A DNA stretch of 64,000 nt, taken from Paenibacillus eucommiae. Its GTDB lineage: Bacteria; Bacillota; Bacilli; Paenibacillales; NBRC-103111. Below the pieces are notes generated by a model, which did no database searches, was not told the DNA's origin, and saw nothing but the letters and a program-made list of their open reading frames with translations. Where the stretch lies: positions 1-64,000 of the forward strand of contig NZ_JAGGLB010000002.1 in NCBI RefSeq assembly GCF_017874215.1. The letters are read 5' to 3'. A program made the position numbers and the translations under genes. Shown piece after piece: positions 17,212 to 25,836 of this stretch; the stretch's first letter is position 1; every line of letters starts with the position of its first letter.

Positions 17212-17517
17212 CTACTGGACTCTTGCTTGACTTTCCTGACTCTCAGCAAGGATTTCATTGACTACATGCTGCAAATCAGGTTCTTCCTTAACGCTTTTCT
17301 CCTTAGTCATGGACTGTTTATTTGCGGAGAAGCCGGGCGCAGACGAAGAAGAAGCAGCCTTGCCGGAAACCGATTCTTTATTGCTGTTCATCATTTTCCC
17401 CAAAGAATTGCTTGAAGAATTAAATTCGGAAAACATGAATGTTTTCATTTTGCGGTTCAAATAAAAGACAGCAGCCACTCCTGCGATTCCGCCAAGTAAA
17501 AAACTGCCTACACGCAT
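17212..17517 (-). CDS. Membrane-anchored protein of unknown function
   Basis: About 101 residues from the ATG at 17517 (MRVGSFLLGGIAGVAAVFYL), which follows GGAGGG; an earlier ATG at 17580 is less well placed. One glycine-rich N-terminal membrane helix is followed by a Ser/Lys-rich hydrophilic tail, a layout also seen in YtxH-type proteins, though I see no clear match. The gene stands alone, with a terminator downstream and a divergent deacetylase gene upstream. Confidence 0.65.
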   Translation of the reverse strand: MRVGSFLLGGIAGVAAVFYLNRKMKTFMFSEFNSSSNSLGKMMNSNKESVSGKAASSSSAPGFSANKQSMTKEKSVKEEPDLQHVVNEILAESQESQARVQ

Positions 17518-17692
17518 AATAATCCCTCCAAGAAATTTTTTTATTTCCCGTATAGGGTTTACTACTTGCTGCTTCCTCATGCATCTAATTTAACAGGCGA
17601 ACCGTGAAGATGAATTTACCAAGTACATTGTGTTAACATAATAGGCAAACCAACCTGGGCAACCAACCTAAGCTAAAAGGAGACTACGATAT

Positions 17693-18547
17693 ATGAAAAA
17701 AACAGGAATAACACTGCTTGCCCTAACCATGCTGCTGGCCGCATGCGAGTCGGGAAATTCCAAAGGAACCCAAGAAACACCTGACATCAGCCCGTCACCG
17801 ACCGTATCCGCGGTCTCAACGCCTACTGCAGCTCCCACACCAACCATAGCGCCTACACCAGCGCCAACCCAGGAGCCCGATCCAACGCCGACCGCAGACA
17901 CCAAGCAGTATCATATGAACAGCAATTATGATATTGTACCCAATCAGCCTGATGGAAATAAGAAAGTAGTCTTATTGACCTTCGATGACGGACCTAAAGA
18001 AAAAGAGATGAATGATGCCTTAATTGCAACCTTGAAAAAGCACAATGCTAAAGCAATCTTTTTCCTGAATGGTTATCGGATCAAGCAAAAGCCCGAGCTT
18101 GTAAACCTGCTGCATGACAACGGGATGTATATAGGGAATCATTCCTGGGATCATATTGTGCTTAAAAACGAATCGAACGCAAAAATCGACCAGCAGGTCG
18201 AGGACGTCCAACAAATAGTCAAAGAGCTTATCGGACAAGCCCCTCATTTTTTCAGACCGCCGAATGGCGCAGGCAATGATTACTTAAAGCAAAAGGTGAA
18301 AGCCGAAAACATGCTGTATATGACTTGGTCAAACGGTTCCTTGGATTGGGAGAAAAAGGAAACCCATAATGACCCCAAAAAGGTAATTGAAAAGGTTCTC
18401 GACCAGTTGCACAATGGCAGTAATATTCTAATGCATGAACTGCCTTGGACCGTAGAAGCACTTGATGACCTACTTACCCAATTAGAGGAAAAAGGCTTCT
18501 CTTTTGTTGATCCGGGTTCGATTGAGCTTGGCATTAAGGGAGAATGA
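17693..18547 (+). CDS. Lipoprotein polysaccharide deacetylase
   Basis: 284 residues. Lipobox LAAC with Cys18, then a Pro/Thr-rich linker (about residues 30-70, repeated APTP units) and a NodB-type deacetylase domain. Metal and catalytic motifs are complete: TFDDGP at 96-101, HSWDH at 150-154, FRPPNG, LDW, and LMHE near the C-terminus. Such enzymes remove acetyl groups from N-acetylglucosamine polymers, often peptidoglycan, at the outer face of the membrane. Start ATG follows AAAAGGAG. It is one of few plus-strand genes, and a hairpin-repeat locus follows it. Confidence 0.9.
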   Translation: MKKTGITLLALTMLLAACESGNSKGTQETPDISPSPTVSAVSTPTAAPTPTIAPTPAPTQEPDPTPTADTKQYHMNSNYDIVPNQPDGNKKVVLLTFDDGPKEKEMNDALIATLKKHNAKAIFFLNGYRIKQKPELVNLLHDNGMYIGNHSWDHIVLKNESNAKIDQQVEDVQQIVKELIGQAPHFFRPPNGAGNDYLKQKVKAENMLYMTWSNGSLDWEKKETHNDPKKVIEKVLDQLHNGSNILMHELPWTVEALDDLLTQLEEKGFSFVDPGSIELGIKGE

Positions 18548-18586
18548 CTCCTCGCGGCGCAGTCGATCAAGATTTAAGCGGACCTG

Positions 18587-18790
18587 CTACTTTAGCGATG
18601 TTTTTCATCGTTAAAAGCACCAGGTCCGCTCCACAATCTTACTTTAACATTGAAAAACATCGTTAAAATCCTTTTTCTCCACACAAAGAGGCCATTTGTC
18701 CTCTTTTAACGATGAAAAACATCATTAACGTGACAGTTGGCCGGGAAACACTGCCTTTAACGATCAAAAAACATCGTTAACTCAAGCACA
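18587..18790 (+). repeat. Hairpin-repeat element, locus B (best preserved copy)
   Basis: Four hairpins in 190 bp: 18591-18615 (T5 loop), 18643-18667 (A5 loop), 18705-18729 (A5 loop) and 18756-18780 (A6 loop with one mismatch). The shared arm is TTTAACGATG with partner CATCGTTAAA; scattered single substitutions often leave G-T pairs. The conserved spacers are AAAAGCACCAGGTCCGCTCC, ATCCTTTTTCTCCAC, and GGCCATTTGTCCTCTTT. CTAC sits immediately before the first hairpin, as at loci C and D. The copy lies after the deacetylase stop codon and is not coding. Confidence 0.85.
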
Positions 18791-18930
18791 TGCCCAATTC
18801 ACAGGAGGGGTCTGCTACGAAGCTCTTACCAATGGTCTTTCCGAAGCTCCTATTGATGCCTTTACCTTAGCAAAGTTGCTGAAGCTGTTACGTCTGATCT
18901 TCCCCAAAACACTTAAACTTACTTATTTTC
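18791..18930. other. Intergenic DNA without recognised features
   Basis: Between the hairpin-repeat locus and the terminator at 18931 I find no gene, promoter or structured RNA that can be supported. The short sequence CTCAAGCACA at the left end is shared with locus D and marks the edge of the repeat. Confidence 0.5.
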
Positions 18931-18980
18931 AAAGAAAAGAGTCGTTGAAATGAACATCATTTCAACGACTCTTTTCTTTG
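18931..18980 (-). terminator. Strong bidirectional terminator
   Basis: AAAGAAAAGAGTCGTTGAAA and its exact complement form a stem of more than 20 bp around a four-base loop, with a U-rich end on each strand. It ends the two-gene CPBP unit to the right. Confidence 0.93.
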
Positions 18981-18994
18981 TCTGCAATCCCAGC

Positions 18995-19201
18995 TCAAGC
19001 TAATCGAGTTCCCCAGATCGTCAGACCAACAACTAACAAAATGAATAACCACAGCAAAGTCTGATAAAAAATTTTTGTCCATTTACTATTCTCAGAAGGG
19101 TGAATTACTTTTCTCGGAGGTAAATAATAACTGTCTTCATCTTCATCCTGCATATTAGGCATCATGTCGTCAGGAATTTCCCTGTGTTCTGTGGAACGCA
19201 T
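18995..19201 (-). CDS. Small membrane protein of unknown function
   Basis: 68 residues: an acidic, hydrophilic N-terminal half (DDMMPNMQDEDEDSYYLPP) and one C-terminal membrane helix (LLWLFILLVVGLTIWG). Its ATG overlaps the stop of the CPBP protease gene by one base (TAATG), so it is translated after it. The coupling suggests a helper or product of the same membrane process. No family recognised. Confidence 0.7.
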   Translation of the reverse strand: MRSTEHREIPDDMMPNMQDEDEDSYYLPPRKVIHPSENSKWTKIFYQTLLWLFILLVVGLTIWGTRLA

Positions 19202-19803
19202 TACTGCTCTTCTTCCCCTTTACTGTATCTTAGTATACACCCCATGGTGAAATCGATAATAAAATGTGCAACGATAGGAGTCCATAATGTTCCCGTCTGT
19301 TGATATATCCATCCAAGTCCATAGCTTATAGCGAAAACCATTCCTGTCATAAGCCAATGCTGCAAATAACGAATATGAATTGCGGCAAATAATATACTGG
19401 TCCAATAAGGTCCCCACGCATGCTGAATGGCTCCACGAAACAGCAGCTCCTCACAAATGGAGACGACAAGTGAAATGACTGCAATATGCCATAAGGCTCT
19501 TTTACCAAAAATCATTTCATTGATACCGCCGTCATCCGCTACCTCCTTAGGAACCCAGCGCGAAATCAGCAAATCCCCTGCCAGTACTGCCAACGCAAAT
19601 AATCCTCCCCAGATCAAAATCGACCAGCCTGACTGTACATGAAAAAGCGGAATCAGAGGATTCTTCTGAAAAAAGATAATGATAAGCCCCACAATCAGCG
19701 TCAAAACCTGAGTGATATACAAATTTAGAAGCAGCGTTCTGTCGTCCAGGGTTTCTACATTCACTTTTCCAATGCGTATATTTTTAAAATCAAATTTTTT
19801 CAT
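19201..19803 (-). CDS. CPBP-family intramembrane metalloprotease
   Basis: 200 residues with about five to six membrane helices. The CPBP (Abi, CaaX-type) motifs are present: EELLFRG with the glutamate pair at 118-119, FAAIHIRYLQHW with His143, and the C-terminal VAHFIIDF. These residues form the metal site of Rce1-like proteases. Substrate unknown. AAGGGAATTG precedes the ATG. It is translationally coupled to the downstream small membrane protein. Confidence 0.88.
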   Translation of the reverse strand: MKKFDFKNIRIGKVNVETLDDRTLLLNLYITQVLTLIVGLIIIFFQKNPLIPLFHVQSGWSILIWGGLFALAVLAGDLLISRWVPKEVADDGGINEMIFGKRALWHIAVISLVVSICEELLFRGAIQHAWGPYWTSILFAAIHIRYLQHWLMTGMVFAISYGLGWIYQQTGTLWTPIVAHFIIDFTMGCILRYSKGEEEQ

Positions 19804-19891
19804 TGCAATTCCCTTTCCAAGCTACATATTCCCTTTTCCAATATTTTCACCTATACTAAAGATAGAAAAAGAGAGAGTAAGGAGTTAGATT

Positions 19892-20812
19892 ATGGATAAG
19901 CGTTTAACCCGAACCGACTATTTATTTGCTCTGATGTTCATCTTTATGCTTGTGTGTATTCTTGGCGCCTTTTTCTATGGCTTACAAATCGGCCAGCAGA
20001 AATCGGAGCAGAAATACGAGAAGCTCTTACACGCTGGAAAAGAAGTCGCTGCAGAACCGGGTGCTTATGATCAGCAAATTCTGGTCTCCTACTACCATAC
20101 CATTTATTTGCCCTTTAGGGAATTTCAGAGTAAATGGTTCGAACAAACAAGCCAAATTGAGTCGCAAAACTCAACTGTCGAGGCGTCTGCCGTTCTGAAG
20201 GAGCTCTCCAAGCTAGCTGATAAGCAGTACAAAGCATTGCAAGCAAAATCCATGCCTGCTTCATCGCCACTCCTTCAAGAAGCTCATCAAAGCTATGTCA
20301 AAAGCCTGAAACTGTTCACAGACGCGCTGAAAAGCTACGGATCGAAGGCGAATTCCTTACCGGGCAGCCAACTGCTTGCGGAAATGAATAAAAACGAATT
20401 CATAATTGAAGCCAAGCGCCAAGCCTTATTATCTCAGAAAAATTATTATGCCTCAGTCGTGAAATGGAATGAATCGATGGATTTTTCACTTAAGACCATT
20501 GATACTAACAAACAAGTGACATTAGAAGAATGGAAACAATTGAACCTTAATGTGAAAAATCTCTACATTACTGCCCAGTTATTGAATGGCAAAACGTTTA
20601 CCCCTTATTACCCGCAGGATGTCACGATTAGAATTGATGATTTTATTGCATCTGGACAAGGTAGTAAATTAGGCACAACCAATGTGAGTCAAATGCTGGA
20701 TTTGCTGCTTAGCACGGATGCCATCCGTTCTGGAGATTTTGCCAAGGGTAAAGCGAAATGGTACAGCAACGAGCTGCTGCCGCAGCTGCCTTTCTTTTTG
20801 GACGCTAATTAA
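19892..20812 (+). CDS. Membrane-anchored protein of unknown function
   Basis: 306 residues. One N-terminal helix (about 10-32) is followed by a long, charged, helical extracytoplasmic region with a Q/E/K-rich start (GQQKSEQKYEKLL) that could form a coiled coil. No enzyme motif seen. Start ATG follows GTAAGGAG. The gene is divergent from the CPBP gene and lies 24 bp before the glutathione peroxidase gene, so these two may share a transcript. Confidence 0.75.
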   Translation: MDKRLTRTDYLFALMFIFMLVCILGAFFYGLQIGQQKSEQKYEKLLHAGKEVAAEPGAYDQQILVSYYHTIYLPFREFQSKWFEQTSQIESQNSTVEASAVLKELSKLADKQYKALQAKSMPASSPLLQEAHQSYVKSLKLFTDALKSYGSKANSLPGSQLLAEMNKNEFIIEAKRQALLSQKNYYASVVKWNESMDFSLKTIDTNKQVTLEEWKQLNLNVKNLYITAQLLNGKTFTPYYPQDVTIRIDDFIASGQGSKLGTTNVSQMLDLLLSTDAIRSGDFAKGKAKWYSNELLPQLPFFLDAN

Positions 20813-20836
20813 TTAAAAGCTAAGGGGATTGAACTG

Positions 20837-21388
20837 ATGAGTAAGAGCGTATATGATTTCACGGCCACGACGATCCGTGGCTCACAAATAAATTTGGACC
20901 AATACCGTGGACAAGTACTCCTGATTGTCAATACAGCAAGTAAGTGCGGCCTCACGCCCCAATATTCTGACCTGCAGAAGCTTTATGAGAAATACAAAGA
21001 GCAAGGTCTGATTGTTCTTGGATTTCCGTGCAACCAGTTTGGAGAGCAGAAGCCAGCTGCGAATGAAGAAGTGAATACATTTTGTCAGATTAATTATGGA
21101 GTTACTTTCCCGCTTTTCGAGAAAATCGAGGTACTTGGTGCCAACCAGCATCCTTTGTATGCCCACTTAACAGCTCAAGCGCCTTTTGAGGGCTTTGATC
21201 AAAGCACATCATCTGGTAACATGCTGCATGCTTTTTTTGAAGAAAAAATGCCCGAAAAGCTGCTTGGCAATGATATTAAATGGAATTTCACCAAATTTTT
21301 AGTGGATCGTCAAGGAAATGTAGTCAATCGTATTGAGCCTCCTGTTGATCCTTTTGATATTGAACCTTCAATTGAGGCCCTGATTTAA
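20837..21388 (+). CDS. bsaA: Glutathione peroxidase-family thiol peroxidase
   Basis: 183 residues, thioredoxin fold. The peroxidatic residue is a normal cysteine, Cys37 in VNTASKCGLT, so this is not a selenoprotein. FPCNQFGEQ (residues 63-71) supplies a resolving-cysteine region and the conserved glutamine, and WNFTKFLVD supplies the tryptophan-asparagine part of the active site. Firmicute members usually take electrons from thioredoxin and detoxify hydroperoxides in the cytoplasm. AGGGGA precedes the ATG, and a strong terminator follows. Confidence 0.92.
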   Translation: MSKSVYDFTATTIRGSQINLDQYRGQVLLIVNTASKCGLTPQYSDLQKLYEKYKEQGLIVLGFPCNQFGEQKPAANEEVNTFCQINYGVTFPLFEKIEVLGANQHPLYAHLTAQAPFEGFDQSTSSGNMLHAFFEEKMPEKLLGNDIKWNFTKFLVDRQGNVVNRIEPPVDPFDIEPSIEALI

Positions 21389-21397
21389 TACGTACAG

Positions 21398-21448
21398 CCA
21401 TAACAAAAAAAGCAGCTGATGACTTGATCATCGGCTTTTTTTGTTATG
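21398..21448 (+). terminator. Bidirectional terminator after the glutathione peroxidase gene
   Basis: ATAACAAAAAAAGC and GCTTTTTTTGTTAT frame an inner TGATGA/TCATC stem. It also lies just past the rhodanese stop codon on the other strand and can serve both genes. Confidence 0.9.
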
Positions 21449-21478
21449 GCTTTTTGTTTTGGCCAAGCATCTTACTGA

Positions 21479-21796
21479 TCAATCATAGGCAAACCCGCGT
21501 AAGTAGGCAATTGCAGCCATGCCGCCATCAACATTGATTACTTTCTCAAATCCCCGATCTCTTAAGTAGCTGCATACTCTTTCACTTCTTACTCCATGTG
21601 CACAAATAATATATACATCCTGATCCATTGAAATTTCATCCAGTCGTTCCGGCACTGTGTTCATAGGCATTAGCAAAGAATCCTCCAAATGATAATAATC
21701 CCATTCCTGCTGCTCCCGAACATCAACGATAATCAATTCCTTGCTGGTGTCTTGAACCAACAAATCAGCGAACTGCTTAGGATCAATATTAGTCAT
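21479..21796 (-). CDS. Single-domain rhodanese-like protein
   Basis: 105 residues, one rhodanese domain. Active-site loop CAHGVRS with Cys65, preceded by VDVREQQEWDYYHLEDS and followed by GFEKVINVDGGMAAI. Such small proteins carry a persulfide sulfur in the cytoplasm; acceptor unknown. Start ATG follows AAAGGGGGAG. It stands alone, convergent with the glutathione peroxidase gene. Confidence 0.9.
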   Translation of the reverse strand: MTNIDPKQFADLLVQDTSKELIIVDVREQQEWDYYHLEDSLLMPMNTVPERLDEISMDQDVYIICAHGVRSERVCSYLRDRGFEKVINVDGGMAAIAYLRGFAYD

Positions 21797-21892
21797 TATG
21801 GCTCTCCCCCTTTTATTGAAACAATACTTAATTTAAACTGCAAGCGCAAGTAAAATCAATTATGACATTCGTGTGAAATTACGTCCCCTATC

Positions 21893-21921
21893 TTGACACC
21901 CGATTAAAGCCATGTTACATT
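21893..21921 (+). promoter_or_regulatory. SigA-type promoter for the serA T-box leader
   Basis: TTGACA at 21893-21898, a 17-bp spacer, and TACATT at 21916-21921. The predicted start is near 21928, about 20 bp before the T-box structure. Confidence 0.75.
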
Positions 21922-21947
21922 TATGAAAATTCTATATGACAGTAAAG

Positions 21948-22216
21948 CATTGACGGAGCCAAGTAAAAGAATGAGCTTTCAGAGAGCCGATGACAGGTGC
22001 GAATCGGCAGCTAAGCTTTTGCGGAGCACTCCAGAGTTATTGCATTGAATTCAAGTAGATGCAATCGGTATAGGAACCCGTTATCGTTCTTGGTCGCAAG
22101 ACCATGGAGGTTATCCGTGCGAATGGATAACGAATTAGGGTGGTACCACGATAGCAAGCTCTCGTCCCTTTGGTTACAGATAGTTATATCTGTACCAAGG
22201 GCGGGAGTTTTTTTGA
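21948..22216 (+). promoter_or_regulatory. T-box leader (probably serine) of serA
   Basis: The T-box sequence AGGGTGGTACCACG is at 22137-22150. The upstream stem I closes with GGAG/CTCC and carries an AGTA loop-E motif on its left arm. The terminator (TCCCTTTGGTTACAG ... TTTTTTT) is at 22160-22216 and competes with the T-box antiterminator. T-boxes sense uncharged tRNA. The codon-like triplet next to the base of stem I is AGC at 22025-22027, followed by a purine, consistent with tRNA-Ser and with serine synthesis downstream. The exact specifier is inferred by eye. Confidence 0.9.
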
Positions 22217-22271
22217 TTCAAGAAACCAACGTGCGGATTTCAGCTAACGCAAAACTAGGGAGGAAACAATT

Positions 22272-23855
22272 ATGTACAAAGTATTAGTATCAGATCCAAT
22301 TAGTGATATGGGGATTCAACTGCTCTATGATGCAGAAGATGTAGAAGTTGATAAAAAAACAGGACTCTCAGAAGATGAGCTTGTCGCCATTATCGGAGAT
22401 TACGATGCGCTGCTGGTTCGCAGTCAGACAAGAGTTACCGAACGGATTATGGGTGCCGGAACTAAATTAAAAGTGATCGGCCGCGCAGGTGTTGGTGTCG
22501 ATAATATCGATCTGGAAGCAGCAACAGGCCGGGGTATTGTGGTCATCAATGCACCAGATGGCAATACGATTGCTACTTGTGAGCATACGTTCGCCATGAT
22601 GATGTCCGTTGCCCGCTCCATCCCGCAAGCCTACAAGAAAACGGTAAGCGGCGAATGGGACCGTAAAACGTTCGTCGGTGTTGAGCTTCGCAATAAGGTT
22701 CTGGGCATATTGGGCATGGGACGTATTGGCAGCGAGGTTGCCAAAAGAGCTAAAGTGTTTGGCATGGAAGTCATCGGCTACGATCCTTTCCTTACCGAAG
22801 AACGCGCTGAGAAAATCGGCGTAAAGCTCGGCAGTGTCAACGATATCGCGGCCAAAGCTGATTTCATTACCGTTCATACGCCGCTGACAAGCGAAACCCG
22901 CCATCTGATCGGCAAAGCACAATTTGATTTAATGCGTAAAGGCATCCGTATTATTAACTGTGCCCGCGGCGGCATTATTGATGAGCTTGCCTTGGTCGAT
23001 GCAGTTAATCAAGGTATTGTGGCAGGCGCTGCATTCGATGTATTTGAAGTGGAGCCCCCTCAAGCGGATCATCCTTTCTTGAACAATCCGAACATTATCG
23101 TTACTCCGCATTTAGGTGCTTCTACCATTGAAGCTCAGGAGAACGTGGCCATTGACGTTTCAGAGGAAGTCTTGCATATTCTAAGAGATCAGCCGTTCAA
23201 GAATGCTGTAAACATGCCGCCAGTACCAGCAAACGTTTTGAGCAAGCTGCAGCCTTATTTTAACCTTGGTGAAAAAATTGGTGTTATTCTCGGCCAGATC
23301 GCTCAAGGCGCCGTACACGAGATCGTGGTCAGCTATGCGGGAGATCTTATTGATGTCGACACCAGCCCGCTTACCCGTCATATTGTAAAGGGCATCTTTA
23401 CGAACCGGCTTGAGTCCATTAACATTGTCAATGCGATGCATCTGGCCAAAACGCGCGATGTTAATATCGTCGTTCAGAAATCAAGCACTTCCAGCAGCTT
23501 CACCAACCTGGTAACTGTAACCGTAAAAACCAAGCAGGAAGAAAAGACCTTGGCAGGAACCCTGCTGGCTGGTATCGGCGAGCGAATCGTCCTTATCGAT
23601 CAATATCCTGTAGATTTCCCTCCGGCAGGCCATCTGCTGCTTGTTTCACATAATGATAAACCGGGAATTATCGGCAGAGTGGGTACCTTATTAGGCAACA
23701 ATGATGTCAATATTGCAACAATGCAGGTAGGCCGGAAAGTTATTGGCGGATCCGCTATCATGGTTCTGACCATTGATAAGGAAGCTCCAAAAGAAGTCTT
23801 ATCGGCTCTTGAAAGCCAATCGGAAATTGTCAACGTCCGCGGGCTCAAAATCTAG
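22272..23855 (+). CDS. serA: D-3-phosphoglycerate dehydrogenase
   Basis: 527 residues, the long bacterial form. It oxidises 3-phosphoglycerate in the first step of serine synthesis. Substrate and NAD domains contain VIGRAGVGVDNID, the Rossmann loop GILGMGRIGSEVA (near 145-157), NCARGGIIDE, and the catalytic-histidine region VTPHLGASTIEAQ. A long middle domain and a C-terminal ACT domain (HNDKPGIIGRVGTLLGNNDV) allow feedback control by serine in relatives. GGGAGG precedes the ATG. Controlled by the T-box leader upstream and ended by the terminator at 23896. Confidence 0.97.
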   Translation: MYKVLVSDPISDMGIQLLYDAEDVEVDKKTGLSEDELVAIIGDYDALLVRSQTRVTERIMGAGTKLKVIGRAGVGVDNIDLEAATGRGIVVINAPDGNTIATCEHTFAMMMSVARSIPQAYKKTVSGEWDRKTFVGVELRNKVLGILGMGRIGSEVAKRAKVFGMEVIGYDPFLTEERAEKIGVKLGSVNDIAAKADFITVHTPLTSETRHLIGKAQFDLMRKGIRIINCARGGIIDELALVDAVNQGIVAGAAFDVFEVEPPQADHPFLNNPNIIVTPHLGASTIEAQENVAIDVSEEVLHILRDQPFKNAVNMPPVPANVLSKLQPYFNLGEKIGVILGQIAQGAVHEIVVSYAGDLIDVDTSPLTRHIVKGIFTNRLESINIVNAMHLAKTRDVNIVVQKSSTSSSFTNLVTVTVKTKQEEKTLAGTLLAGIGERIVLIDQYPVDFPPAGHLLLVSHNDKPGIIGRVGTLLGNNDVNIATMQVGRKVIGGSAIMVLTIDKEAPKEVLSALESQSEIVNVRGLKI

Positions 23856-23895
23856 CATTGTTTCACGAGCAACAAGATTATGGTATAGCATTCAC

Positions 23896-23943
23896 CAAAA
23901 AAAGGCATATGCTGCTTACTTCCGCAGCATATGCCTTTTTATT
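23896..23943 (+). terminator. Bidirectional terminator between serA and resE
   Basis: AAAAAGGCATATGCTGC and GCAGCATATGCCTTTTT form a 17-bp perfect stem around TTACTTCC. It serves serA and, on the other strand, resE. Confidence 0.95.
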
Positions 23944-23960
23944 TTGTCGATTTAAGCCAA

Positions 23961-25835
23961 TTATTTGGCATCATATGGCAGCAATATCGTAAAGGTTGTT
24001 CCTTGACCCAGAGCACTCTGGGCGCTGATAACCCCCTGATGGGATTCAACGATGTTCTTCACAATAGCGAGACCGAGTCCAGTCCCTCCGGATGGTCCTC
24101 GTGTGCGCGCCTTATCAGCCTTGTAGAAGCGTTCAAAAATAAAAGGCAGGTCAGCCGCAGGAATGCCTTGTCCTTCGTCCGTGACCTCTATACGCAGCGC
24201 TGACTGGTCTTTGTACACAGCCCGCTCTGCCTTCACTTCGATACGCGCACCGCTTGCCGTATGCCTGAAGGCATTGTCAAGCAGGTTCGTCAGCACCTGC
24301 TCCAATCGATCCTCATCTGCCCTTGGCAGGATGATGTCCTGCTCAGGCAGCTTGGCGCTAAGCACAATGCCGCGCTCCTTCGCCAGCACCGCGAATTTGC
24401 GGTGCACACGCTTGAGCAGGGAGACGACCTCCATCTCCCTGAAGTTCAGTTCGAGATGGCCTGCCTCCATTCTCGCCAGGTCGAGCAGGTCGCCAACGAG
24501 TCGTCCCATGCGAAGCGATTCGTCATAGATGACCTGCACAAGCTCTCCTTGCTCCTCTGGAGTAGCTGCAATGCCATCTAGCAAAGCTTCACTGTAGCCC
24601 TGAAGCATCGAGATCGGCGTCCGCAGCTCATGAGATACATTGGCTACAAAATCCTTGCGCAGCTTATCCAGGCGGAACTCCTCGGTTACATCCCTCAAAA
24701 CCGCAACAGCGCCCCGTACCTGATCATGAGAATAAAGCGGGGTCATGGCGACTGACCAGACACCGTTAAGCACATGTACCTTGGCTGCAGCTTCCATCGA
24801 CTCTGCTACAACGGACTCAAACAGCGGCTGTAGCGGCTCGGGGATCCGCTGCTGCGGGTATGCACCGCTTACCAGACCAGCCTGCTCAACCAGACTATCC
24901 GTCTGACGCGCACCTGTGGGATCATCCTTCCAGTGAATAATACTCCATTCCTGAATAATTCGCTGTCCTTGGGGATTCGTCAAAATGACCTCGCCCTCGG
25001 CATTCAGAGTAATTACAGCATCGGTCATGCTGCGCAGCACACTGGAGAGATGCTCCTTCTCCTGACTTAAGGCTTTGATGCTGTCCTGCAGTTCATCACC
25101 CATATGGTTGAAGGTTTTGGCCAGTTCACCGATCTCATCTTTGGAAAGAATCGGGACACGCGTTCCGTATTCGCCTTCTGTAATGTGATCAGCCGCCTTT
25201 TTAAGCTGTTGGAGTGGTCTAGTAATTCTCGAGAATAAGAAAAATGCGAAAAAGGTCGTCATCAAAAATCCCATAATAGAGACATAAATGAAAAGCCGCA
25301 GCACATTGGACTGAGTTGCTTCCAATGATTGCAGGGATTGATAAATCACTGTCGCTCCAACAATCTCTCCGGCATCGGTTCGGAGTGGAACGGCAACTGC
25401 CAAATACTCAGTTCCATCCTGATATCCGTTTTTCTGTTTCGTTATGACTTGATTCTTAATCGTTTGACCGCTGAAAACCTGCTTAAGCTGGCTTGGCGAA
25501 AAGAAGTCTTCGGCATGCAGCACAGCGATTTCTACGTTTGGTGTTACATCTGATGTAATTTCCTTCATATCCTGAGTCACAACAAGCATCCTGGCCTCCT
25601 GATTAGCCAGCAGCTCATTACTTAAGGAAAAAAAACGGTTATCATTAAAATGACGAGCAGCCTCTTCCGAGAAGCGGTTTGCCAGCTTCTCCAAAGAGGC
25701 CTTCTGATCTTCAGCTTGAGAGAAATAATTTCCCATGTAATTAACAAGAAAAAACCCCAGTATCAGAAGCACGACCGCTACCAAACCTATGATCGTGAGC
25801 CACAGCTTACCGACAACACTACGAAAAATAAACAC
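23961..25835 (-). CDS. resE: Sensor histidine kinase ResE
   Basis: 624 residues. Order: membrane helix near 11-30, extracytoplasmic sensor domain (about 30-175), second helix, HAMP linker (about 195-245), PAS-like domain (about 255-385), HisKA with the phospho-acceptor histidine in NVSHELRTPIS (near residue 402), and HATPase (NLLDNAFRHT, DEGQGIP, GGTGLGLAIV). ResE controls respiration and anaerobic genes through ResD. GTG start just two bases after the resD stop. Its place directly downstream of resA-B-C-D matches B. subtilis. The kinase-coding part looks more GC-rich than the sensor part. Confidence 0.93.
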   Translation of the reverse strand: MFIFRSVVGKLWLTIIGLVAVVLLILGFFLVNYMGNYFSQAEDQKASLEKLANRFSEEAARHFNDNRFFSLSNELLANQEARMLVVTQDMKEITSDVTPNVEIAVLHAEDFFSPSQLKQVFSGQTIKNQVITKQKNGYQDGTEYLAVAVPLRTDAGEIVGATVIYQSLQSLEATQSNVLRLFIYVSIMGFLMTTFFAFFLFSRITRPLQQLKKAADHITEGEYGTRVPILSKDEIGELAKTFNHMGDELQDSIKALSQEKEHLSSVLRSMTDAVITLNAEGEVILTNPQGQRIIQEWSIIHWKDDPTGARQTDSLVEQAGLVSGAYPQQRIPEPLQPLFESVVAESMEAAAKVHVLNGVWSVAMTPLYSHDQVRGAVAVLRDVTEEFRLDKLRKDFVANVSHELRTPISMLQGYSEALLDGIAATPEEQGELVQVIYDESLRMGRLVGDLLDLARMEAGHLELNFREMEVVSLLKRVHRKFAVLAKERGIVLSAKLPEQDIILPRADEDRLEQVLTNLLDNAFRHTASGARIEVKAERAVYKDQSALRIEVTDEGQGIPAADLPFIFERFYKADKARTRGPSGGTGLGLAIVKNIVESHQGVISAQSALGQGTTFTILLPYDAK

Positions 25836-25836
25836 C

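Noticed and set aside
18587..18790. CRISPR array
   Set aside because: The hairpin copies are short, imperfect palindromes with conserved rather than unique spacers, and no cas genes are near.
20837..21388. Selenocysteine glutathione peroxidase
   Set aside because: The active site is encoded by TGC (Cys37); no in-frame TGA and no selenium-insertion structure.
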